The position numbers were made by a program, and so were the translations under genes. Source: Bog-756 sp963835465 (GTDB lineage Bacteria; Actinomycetota; Acidimicrobiia; Acidimicrobiales; RAAP-2). Taken from it: a DNA stretch of 64,000 bases. The notes below the pieces were generated by a model. The model ran no database searches. It was given only the letters and a program-made list of their open reading frames with translations, and was not told where the DNA came from. The stretch lies in NCBI GenBank assembly GCA_963835465.1, contig CAWIFR010000003.1:62001-126000 (forward strand). The letters run 5' to 3'. Below, one piece after another: positions 45,354 to 51,370 of this stretch (its first letter is position 1; every line of letters begins with the position of its first letter).

Positions 45354-45653
45354 ATGGACGGAACTGATCACGGGGACATCAGGATTCTCGAGATGACCTC
45401 TGTTCAGGAGATCGGCGACCGCGTCGAAGTGGCCTGGACGTTGAGCGGCACTCCGGAACTTGAATGGTCGGAGGTCTTCCAGATGGTGGATGTCTCGCAG
45501 CGTAACGGCGCCCTGGAGTGGGTGGTCGGAGGCGGACCGGACGTTCTCCACGACACGATTCGGTGGTTCGTGCCCATCAAGAATGTCCAGGATGCTGACG
45601 CGGAGGTGCGCCACCGTGTCTTCATGGCCAACGGGCGCTTGGCGACCGAATAG
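45354..45653 (+). CDS. Hypothetical protein, 99 residues
   Basis: The protein begins MDGTDHGDIRILEMTSVQEI and has alternating strands: DRVEVAWTLSGTPELEWSEVF, ALEWVVGGGPDVLHDTIRWF, then AEVRHRVFMANGRLATE. It looks like a small soluble alpha/beta protein. GGAAAGGAAGAT upstream could serve as ribosome-binding site. The palindromic DosR-like box in front suggests stress control. No family recognised. Confidence 0.6.
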   Translation: MDGTDHGDIRILEMTSVQEIGDRVEVAWTLSGTPELEWSEVFQMVDVSQRNGALEWVVGGGPDVLHDTIRWFVPIKNVQDADAEVRHRVFMANGRLATE

Positions 45654-45943
45654 CCGGCGCTCGGTGGCGAGGCGAGCCACGGGGATTTCCCTCGGCACCG
45701 GACCACGAAGCTCGCCCCACCACTAGCTACCGGAAGGAACGCTCCACCCTCGTTCACCGAAGTGACAGCCGCACAGACTTGACCTGTGCAGTCGATCATC
45801 GGCGACGGCCGTCTGGGCGATCCGATGTCGTCCGTAATCCCTATGCAACCTGGCGCAGGCCGGAGCAACGTAGCAGCGACACCGACAGCAACCCGATGCC
45901 ATGATTGGCCGATGGTCACCACACTTCAGACAGATGCTCAACG

Positions 45944-46864
45944 ATGACAATGAAACGGTGGGCCCGAGGGGGTCGGCTCGGCCTGGTCCTCGTCGCGTTC
46001 GCTACGGCAGGATGCTCCTCGCAGGCTGGCGCCCAGACGGTGGCAAGGTCCAGTGGTCCCACCAAGCCGGTGTCGACGACCGGGATCCACGACTGGAAGG
46101 AAGTAGGCAGCTACGACGAAAACAGTCTGGAGGCCAGTGAGGGAGTCACCACCGTGGTCCCACCCGGGAAGGCCAGCTACCTCCTGTACCGGGGGCTGAT
46201 CTCAGTGCCGAAGGGCCTGGCCGCGGAAGGTTGGGGTCACATCGGCGATCCCGATTCGACCGGTGGCTACATCATCGACGCCTATCAGGGGCCTAGTTCC
46301 GGCCATTCCAAGATGTTCTTGGTGACCACACCGTCCGGCACTACCGCTCAGTACGTGCACACACTCGTGTCCAAGGAGCTCTACAACAATTCCTTCGACA
46401 CCGTCGCCCCGGGAGCTCAGTGGATGGTGGCCGGCGAATGGGAGACCATGAGCCATCTCCAGATCTATCCGACTCCGGACCTGAACCATCGAACCTCCCC
46501 ACAAGGCGGCCGGCTGCCACTCGCCGGCTATATCAAGCTCGACCACAGGGTGAACAACGTCCAGGGCTGTGACTTCACATCGAAGACGACCCTGATCTGC
46601 GCGTCGGACGACGACACCCAGACCCTGTTCTCGAACCAGAAGCCATTGCTGGAGGTGGTGCTCCCCCATCCACTGGGAGGCACCACTCTCAACGCACACG
46701 TCATCGACCTCGGTTCGATTCCTCAGAAGAGCACGTGCACGGGTCCGTTCGAGGCAGAGGGAGTCGACTACGCGGTGGCGTCAGGCATCCTTCGGGTGGA
46801 GATCATCCAGCCGGCATCGTGCATCATCCATACCACGGTCTATGAGTACGCACACACCGGCTGA
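45944..46864 (+). CDS. Lipoprotein of unknown function
   Basis: A 306-residue protein. The signal is basic MTMKRWARGGR, then LGLVLVAFATAGCSSQAGA, with a usable lipobox ending TAGC, so Cys would be acylated. The mature domain has strands KASYLLYRGLISVPKG, GGYIIDAYQG, MFLVTTPSGTTAQYVH and several cysteines (QGCDFTS, LICASDD, STCTGPF, ASCIIH). ATG 45944 or 45950 may start it. It resembles in layout the membrane-anchored protein at 44292 and may be a distant relative. Family unknown. Confidence 0.65.
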   Translation: MTMKRWARGGRLGLVLVAFATAGCSSQAGAQTVARSSGPTKPVSTTGIHDWKEVGSYDENSLEASEGVTTVVPPGKASYLLYRGLISVPKGLAAEGWGHIGDPDSTGGYIIDAYQGPSSGHSKMFLVTTPSGTTAQYVHTLVSKELYNNSFDTVAPGAQWMVAGEWETMSHLQIYPTPDLNHRTSPQGGRLPLAGYIKLDHRVNNVQGCDFTSKTTLICASDDDTQTLFSNQKPLLEVVLPHPLGGTTLNAHVIDLGSIPQKSTCTGPFEAEGVDYAVASGILRVEIIQPASCIIHTTVYEYAHTG

Positions 46865-46887
46865 GCGCCCCTACGGCTTGGGACAAC

Positions 46888-46926
46888 CCACCTTGGGAGG
46901 GCGGAACGGATCGTCGCACCGGGAGC
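46888..46926. repeat. Degenerate copy of the tRNA-Glu-linked repeat (copy E)
   Basis: The 39 bases starting CCACCTTGGGAGGGCGG and ending CACCGGGAGC differ at only two or three positions from 48426-48464 in the full repeat. The tRNA part before it is almost lost (only GGGACAACC-like traces) and the TGTTGGGT end is missing. It marks an older boundary left of the array. Confidence 0.6.
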
Positions 46927-47038
46927 GGGCCAGTCCGCCCACCTGTCTTCGCGCGTGAACCCGGCATTCGGCGTCACACCAGCGGCACGGCCGATGACGA
47001 GCGCGGGCACCTCCCACCTCCAAGTGCCGTCGCTCGGA

Positions 47039-47323
47039 TCAGATGAACCGCGGGCGAAGAGAGGAAGACCCGATCCGGCTGGCCCGTAAATGGGCGACGT
47101 CGTCGTCGGCCATGGTGGCGATGTCCAGCCCCGCGATCCGTACACGGCCGCTAGTTGGTCGGTCGAGGGTTCCCATCAGCTGTAGCAGGGTGGTCTTGCC
47201 CGACCTCGAGGGTCCGACAATCCCGAGCAGCTCCCCCTGAGCAATTGTGGGAATCACTCCGCGCAGGGCCTGGACGGGCGGCTCGCCGGGATAGCTCTTG
47301 GTCACGTTCTCGACTTCGAGCAC
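47039..47323 (-). pseudogene. Truncated ABC transporter ATPase (MacB/LolD type)
   Basis: A 94-residue frame starting MLEVENVTKSYPGEPPVQAL with Walker A as GPSRSGKTT and TLDRPTSGRVRIAGLDIATM. The similarity stops at LRASRIG, just before the Q-loop. Signature motif, Walker B and H-loop are absent. About 60% of the domain is missing, so it cannot hydrolyse ATP. It lies beside another remnant of the same efflux system. Confidence 0.75.
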
Positions 47324-47404
47324 CGGAACCTGTTCTTCCTTTGCAATCGAGCCACCGCCAATGGCGACCGGAGGGTTGTCGGGCGTAGGTGGCAGGGTGT
47401 CAGG

Positions 47405-47830
47405 TCATGCATCCGGGACCACACCTTCTGGCCGGCGGCCAGCCCCGAGCGGGTGACCTGTACCAGCCCGTCGGCGTCGTCGAACAGTCAGAGTGAGACC
47501 GAGACCAGACGGTTGGTCCCGCCTGCACCGAAGACCTCGACGGCGTAGCCACCCCCGGACTGGGCCAGCAGCGCGGTCACTGGCACCACCTGTGCGCTGG
47601 GTACGCTGGCGGTAGTGATCGTGACCTGGACCGGGGCCTGATCCCACGTGCCTGTGGCGACCAGGTCAGAGAGGGTGAGATCCACGGTGACGGTCGGTGT
47701 AGTGATACTTCCTGAGCTGGCTGACGGGCAGGTGCCGCTTCCCGGTGTGGCGGAGCTGGAGCTGGGCCCGATGGAGCTGGAGGGCGATGGGCAGGTGGCG
47801 ACCGTAGCAAGCCGGATGGATCTTCCGGTC
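47405..47830 (-). pseudogene. Remnant of an efflux periplasmic-adaptor (MacA/HlyD type) with in-frame stop
   Basis: The minus strand reads a Ser/Pro-rich linker (around 47700-47810), then TVDLTLSDLVATGTWDQAPV, VQVTITTASVPSAQVVPVTA and LLAQSGGGYAVEV, which match the C-terminal part of actinobacterial membrane-fusion adaptors. After RLVSVSL a TGA (about 47490) interrupts, yet the same frame continues LFDDADGLVQVTRSGLAAGQ, the expected next strand. The N-terminal hairpin and lipoyl parts are gone. With the truncated ATPase next to it this is a decayed MacAB-like pump. Confidence 0.75.
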
Positions 47831-47862
47831 CCATTGGGACCACTAGTGGCTACAATGGGACC
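47827..47862 (+). promoter_or_regulatory. Leaderless promoter embedded in nested palindromes
   Basis: GGTCCCATTG (47827-47836) and CAATGGGACC (47853-47862) are perfect 10-bp inverted repeats. The left arm alone extends to the palindrome GGTCCCA-T-TGGGACC (47827-47841), and CCACTAGTGG (47840-47849) is another palindrome between. TACAAT (47851-47856) is a -10 box 7 nt before the ATG at 47864. The layout strongly suggests autoregulation of the following two-gene module. Confidence 0.6.
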
Positions 47863-47863
47863 A

Positions 47864-48025
47864 ATGATCAGAGTTGAGCTTGAACGAATCGAGGCACTCG
47901 AGCTTCTTGGGATGGCGTTGGCTCATCTAAGCGATGCCGAAGCCAAGGCTGAGACGTCGCCCCGAGTGCCGCTGCTGATGGCAATCCGGGACAAGCTCGC
48001 TCTCGGGCTGAGGGAGGAACTGTGA
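47864..48025 (+). CDS. Small protein of a two-gene, TA-like module
   Basis: A 53-residue helical protein, MIRVELERIEALELLGMALA followed by HLSDAEAKAETSPRVPLL and MAIRDKLALGLREEL. It starts 2 nt after the palindromic promoter, without a leader, and its stop overlaps the next start by 4 nt (GTGA, 48022-48025). Size, coupling and palindrome recall toxin-antitoxin or restriction-controller pairs, but the protein itself matches no family I know. Confidence 0.55.
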   Translation: MIRVELERIEALELLGMALAHLSDAEAKAETSPRVPLLMAIRDKLALGLREEL

Positions 48026-48285
48026 GCTACAGCGACGTCGAGGTTTCAGCGGCGACTGCTGCGATGGACAAGTATCGAGGCAGCGAAACTGGCGAGGCCG
48101 GAGCCGCTCTCGTCGTGGTGGGTCTCAGCGCAGCCCGAGCCTCCAAGGAATCGGACTTCCGTGACGACATGATTCGAGTTGCCCATCGGGCCGGCGTGTC
48201 GATCCGTCAACTCGCCGACGTCTCGGGCCTCGGTCGCAAGGCCGTCACGGCGATCGTTAACTCTGATGCCGACGTGCAGGATTGA
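48022..48285 (+). CDS. Small HTH-like protein, second gene of the module
   Basis: An 87-residue protein from GTG 48022. The C-terminal half FRDDMIRVAHRAGVSIRQLA followed by DVSGLGRKAVTAIVN has the spacing of a helix-turn-helix (helix, SIRQLADVSGLGRKAV recognition pair). It could repress its own promoter through the repeats at 47827-47862. It ends 108 bp before copy A of the tRNA-linked repeat. Confidence 0.55.
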   Translation: MSYSDVEVSAATAAMDKYRGSETGEAGAALVVVGLSAARASKESDFRDDMIRVAHRAGVSIRQLADVSGLGRKAVTAIVNSDADVQD

Positions 48286-48393
48286 CTGAGCACTTCGCCA
48301 CTCACGACTGATCTCCCCCGTAGTTGACGTTGGGACTAGATGGCTTTCGGTGCGAAGTGGCCATCGCCCGTGCAATTCACCGTTAACCCCAAC

Positions 48394-48597
48394 TGGCAGT
48401 CCCAACGGGGTTCGAACCCGTGTCTCCACCTTGAGGGGGCGGAACGGATCGTCGCACCGGGAGCCAGCCCGTCCCATGGAATCACGTTTCTGGAGGTCAA
48501 ATCGCCCGGCGCCGACGACCGATGGAAACACTGACCCGGGCTGCGACGCCATGGAACGAATTTGTTGGGTGGTATGTTGGGTTTCTGGCCATAACGC
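48394..48597. repeat. tRNA-Glu 3'-half plus ~200-bp att-like repeat (copy A)
   Basis: Bases 48394-48435 are identical to 61891-61932 of the intact tRNA-Glu gene (CCA end, T arm and variable region). The similarity among copies then continues about 160 bp with landmarks GGCGGAACGGATCG, CACCGGGAGCC and a final block of two TGTTGGGT-type motifs (around 48562-48583) ending GTTTCTG. The HigBA module begins 36 bp later. It looks like a duplicated attachment site with arm-type binding repeats. Confidence 0.8.
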
Positions 48598-48601
48598 TCG
48601 C

Positions 48602-48626
48602 CGTTAATAACGCAATTCGTTACTAT
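48602..48626 (+). promoter_or_regulatory. higBA operator and leaderless promoter
   Basis: CGTTAATAACG (48602-48612) is an 11-bp palindrome, and a further CGTTA at 48618-48622 pairs with its right arm (TAACG-CAATT-CGTTA). TACTAT (48621-48626) is the -10 box, 7 nt before the GTG of higB. HigA binding here would block the promoter. Confidence 0.5.
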
Positions 48627-48633
48627 CGCTGAT

Positions 48634-48933
48634 GTGATCCGGTCGTTCCAAGACAAGGAGACCGAGCGGATCTGGAAGAGGCAACGAGTCCGCCAACCTG
48701 ATGACGGCACCCAAAGGATTGCCCTCCGAACGCTGCTGATCCTCGACGCTGCCGAGGTTCTCGGCGATCTGAAGGTGCCCCCAGGCAATCGACTCGAGAA
48801 GCTGAAGGGCGACCGAGCCGGCTCGTACAGCATCCGGGTCAACCAGCAGTCGATCCGGTCAACACAGTGGCGCATCTGCTTCAACTGGTCCGACTCTGGC
48901 GCGGAAGATGTCGAATTGGTCGATTACCACTGA
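48634..48933 (+). CDS. higB: HigB/RelE-type toxin
   Basis: A 99-residue RelE-fold toxin. MIRSFQDKETERIWKRQRVR, LLILDAAEVLGDLKVPPGNR, then LEKLKGDRAGSYSIRVNQQ and WRICFNWSDSGAEDVELVDYH follow the HigB order. The family normally reads IRxNxQWRICF, whereas here QQSIRSTQWRICF carries about five extra residues that repeat the preceding SIR, and the protein is correspondingly longer. It would cleave mRNA at the ribosome. Whether the insertion in the strand leading to the active site is tolerated is unclear. It is followed by higA after 12 nt. Confidence 0.85.
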   Translation: MIRSFQDKETERIWKRQRVRQPDDGTQRIALRTLLILDAAEVLGDLKVPPGNRLEKLKGDRAGSYSIRVNQQSIRSTQWRICFNWSDSGAEDVELVDYH

Positions 48934-48945
48934 GAGGAGGAACTT

Positions 48946-49248
48946 GTGACCACGGCTGCGACCATGCCCCCGATCCATCCAGGCGAGGTGTTGATGCGGG
49001 AGTACCTCGAGCCCCTGGGCGTTACACAGCATCGCCTGGCCATCGCCATCGGAGTCCCGCCACGGCGCATCAACGAAATCGTTCACGGTAAGCGCAGGAT
49101 CACCGCCGACACCGCCCTACGCATGGCGCGCTACTTCGGCACCTCTGAGCGATTTTGGATGAATCTCCAGGGACGTTACGACCTCGAGGTCGAGCGGGAC
49201 CGGCTGGTCGACACACTCGACGAGATCACACCGCTCATGGGCGCCTGA
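48946..49248 (+). CDS. higA: HigA-type antitoxin
   Basis: A 100-residue XRE protein. PPIHPGEVLMREYLEPLGVT is the HigA/VapI opening, RLAIAIGVPPRRINEIVHGK the helix-turn-helix, and RRITADTALRMARYFGTSERF, then WMNLQGRYDLEVE the conserved second half. GTG 48946 has a strong GAGAGGAGG site. It neutralises HigB and represses the operon through the palindromes at 48602-48622. It ends 26 bp before tRNA copy B. Confidence 0.9.
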   Translation: MTTAATMPPIHPGEVLMREYLEPLGVTQHRLAIAIGVPPRRINEIVHGKRRITADTALRMARYFGTSERFWMNLQGRYDLEVERDRLVDTLDEITPLMGA

Positions 49249-49267
49249 TCGACCCGAGGGCCATTTG

Positions 49268-49316
49268 CAACTGAGCAGTCCCAACGGGGTTCGAACCCGT
49301 GTCTCCACCTCGAGAG
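49268..49316. repeat. tRNA-Glu 3'-half copy B (short)
   Basis: Bases 49275-49310 (GCAGTCCCAACGGGGTTCGA through CTCCACCT) are identical to the tRNA, followed by one mismatch and GAGAG. The CCA end has one extra base (CTGAGCAG). The 160-bp extension and TGTTGGGT pair seen in copies A, C and D are absent. It is the left boundary of the 10-kb metabolic segment. Confidence 0.75.
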
Positions 49317-49809
49317 AGAGATAAGGGTCGTTCGAGGAGTACGGCTGAATCGCTAGAGACCTGTTCAGACGGGCATTCCGTCCACTGAGTTCTCTTCACC
49401 GATCTCTAGTTTCGTGGAGTTCAGTAGCAAATCCAGTAGCGGGCGTGTGAACATTCTTCCGACCTCTGTTCCATCCGAAGTGATTTCCTGGACTGTCCAT
49501 CCTCTCCATCGCCGGGGTGCTCGCTGTCGGGGCGCTCACCGCCAGCACGGTCGTGTCCGGGCCGAGATGAGCAAGAACCGCCGCAGCCGGGGTGGTTGCG
49601 ACCAGAGGGTGAGGACGTGACCTTCGGCCGTACCAGATCGGGGCTCCCTTCGTCGAAGACTTGGTGGAGGAGCCCGACGTATGGCGCCTGACCATGAAAG
49701 GACGACCGTTCGACTCATGTGCGTCGATATTGAGAGCCGTGGTCGATTTGCGTGGCACGGTCGGCCGGGCGGTCGGCGCGCTCGGGGCCACGTCGGTCGG
49801 GGTTTCGGA
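49317..49809. other. Gap of ~490 bp between copy B and the CoA-transferase gene
   Basis: No complete gene. A short plus-strand stretch around 49505-49568 reads LSIAGVLAVGALTASTVVSG, like the core of a signal peptide cut from its protein. A frame of about 50 codons from GTG 49664 (EEPDVWRLTMKGRPFDSCAS onward) ends in TGA 49811-49813, overlapping the ATG of the next gene by 4 nt. It may be translated ahead of that gene, but I recognise no family. Confidence 0.35.
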
Positions 49810-51105
49810 ATGACTGACATCATGTTCGATCAACTGGACCTGCGTGTGCTGGCCGGATCAGAAGCCTCATCGATGCAGACCGTCACCGAGGAGGAGGTCG
49901 TGGCGCGGCTGGCGGCGCTTCCCGGACCGGAGCCGAGAGTCGTGGTGTCGGGCAACTTCGCCACCCCGACGGTCCTCCCCCGCTCCCTCGACGCCGCCCT
50001 GGAGTCCGTACGCACCTTCTCCCTCGACGCCCAGCTCGGCTGGCCGCAGCGTGCCGGCTTCATCAACGAGACACCCTTCGTCGGGCCGGGCGTCCGTCAT
50101 GACCCGGCCCTCGAATACCTTCCCGTGCGCCTGTCGCTGGTACCGCGCCTGTTCGACACCATCCGGCCGGTCGACGCGGTCCTGATCCACACGTTGGTGC
50201 CCCATGATGGGAAGGTGTCCCTCGGAGTCGAGGTCAACCTCCTCCATGCCGCCATCGAGCGGGCGCGGGCTCGCGGCGGCCTGGTCGTGGCCCAAGTCAA
50301 TCCCAACATGCCCTACACCTTCGGTGACGGCGAGATAGCGGCGGATCAGATCGATTTCGCCTTTGGGGTCGACGAGCCATTGCAGACTCATACGCGGCGC
50401 CCGGCAACCGGGGCCGAGCAGACAATCGGCAGGCAGGTGGCGGCGTTCGCCGATGACGGCACCACCCTGCAACTTGGCATAGGCCAGATCCCCGACGTCG
50501 CGGCCGCTGCGCTCGCCGACCGGCATGATCTCGGCATCTGGTCGGAGAAGATCAGCGATGCTGTCCTGACTCTCGAGCGGGCCGGAGCACTCGATGCCGA
50601 CCGCCCCATCGGTGCGTCGTTTCTCTTCGGATCCCAGGAGCTCTACGCTTGGGCCCACCGCAATCCCCGGCTCCGAATGAACCGGACCGAAGTCGCCAAC
50701 GATCCGCTCCGGATCGCGGCCCAGCCGGCCATGCTCTCGATCAACACCGCCATGCAGGTAGACCTGTTCGCCCAGGCGAACGCCACCTTCATCGGCGACT
50801 CCATCTACTCGGGATTTGGCGGCCAGCCCGACTTCGTCACCGGGCCCCTCCACTCCATCGGCGGGCACGCAGCGGTGGCCCTGCACTCGTGGCACGACAA
50901 AAGCGACAGCTCGGTCGTGCTGCCCATTCTCACCAACCCGGTCACTTCGTTTCAGCACACGGCGATCCTGAGCGACCAGGGCTGTGCCGAGCTCTTTGGC
51001 CGGTCCGAGCATGAGCAAGCGCGGAGCATCATCGAGCAGGTGGCCGACCCCCGAGCGCGTGACGCGCTGTTCAAAGGGGCGGCCTCCCTCGGCCTGCTCC
51101 CCTGA
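49810..51105 (+). CDS. Acetyl-CoA hydrolase / CoA-transferase family protein
   Basis: A 431-residue protein from ATG 49810. It shows the two-domain CoA-transferase fold of the Ach1/Cat1/4-hydroxybutyrate CoA-transferase group: VVVSGNFATPTVLPRSLDAA, LVVAQVNPNMPYTFGDGEI, GTTLQLGIGQIPDVAAAALA, DLGIWSEKISDAVLTLERAG, the ANATFIGDSIYSGFGGQPDF block and HSIGGHAAVAL. The usual catalytic Glu may be in WSEKISD. It moves CoA between acetyl-CoA and another acid, or hydrolyses it. It is followed by PEP synthase, so an acetate/acetyl-CoA balance role is likely. Confidence 0.8.
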   Translation: MTDIMFDQLDLRVLAGSEASSMQTVTEEEVVARLAALPGPEPRVVVSGNFATPTVLPRSLDAALESVRTFSLDAQLGWPQRAGFINETPFVGPGVRHDPALEYLPVRLSLVPRLFDTIRPVDAVLIHTLVPHDGKVSLGVEVNLLHAAIERARARGGLVVAQVNPNMPYTFGDGEIAADQIDFAFGVDEPLQTHTRRPATGAEQTIGRQVAAFADDGTTLQLGIGQIPDVAAAALADRHDLGIWSEKISDAVLTLERAGALDADRPIGASFLFGSQELYAWAHRNPRLRMNRTEVANDPLRIAAQPAMLSINTAMQVDLFAQANATFIGDSIYSGFGGQPDFVTGPLHSIGGHAAVALHSWHDKSDSSVVLPILTNPVTSFQHTAILSDQGCAELFGRSEHEQARSIIEQVADPRARDALFKGAASLGLLP

Positions 51106-51164
51106 CCCTATCGATCCTCGGGAGCGGCGCGGCCGTGGCGGACACCCCCTGGGGTCCTCTCCAT

Positions 51165-51178
51165 GGGACTTATGGCCC
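51165..51178. promoter_or_regulatory. DosR-like box upstream of PEP synthase
   Basis: GGGACTTATGGCCC matches GGGACTWWAGTCCC at 12 of 14 positions and lies about 190 bp before the ppsA start in a 265-bp gap. By chance one such hit would not be surprising in 64 kb, so the call rests on its place and on similar sites elsewhere. Confidence 0.4.
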
Positions 51179-51370
51179 TTCCGGGAGCCAGCGGCCCGGA
51201 CGACACTGGTTTCACGAGGAAGTGGCGTCGGCGACTGTCGGTATGCTCCGGCGACGGAGATGGCATGGGCATCGATCTTCTCACCGGAGGAGCCGATCGC
51301 CCGGGTGCGAAGCTGCCCCACCGCCAGATCGGTCGGCGCCGGAAGGATAGTCGCCGAGGAGGAGGAGACC

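Noticed and set aside
47039..47830. Functional ABC efflux operon
   Set aside because: The ATPase lacks Q-loop, signature and Walker B, and the adaptor has an internal stop and no N-terminal half. No permease is present.
48394..49316. Extra functional tRNA-Glu genes at copies A-D
   Set aside because: Only the T arm, acceptor 3' strand and part of the variable region are present. The 5' acceptor, D arm and anticodon arm are missing.
50984..51370. N-terminal extension of PEP synthase into the end of the CoA-transferase gene
   Set aside because: The extension is Arg/Pro-rich and overlaps coding sequence. ATG 51371 has a strong ribosome-binding site and starts the known ATP-grasp domain.
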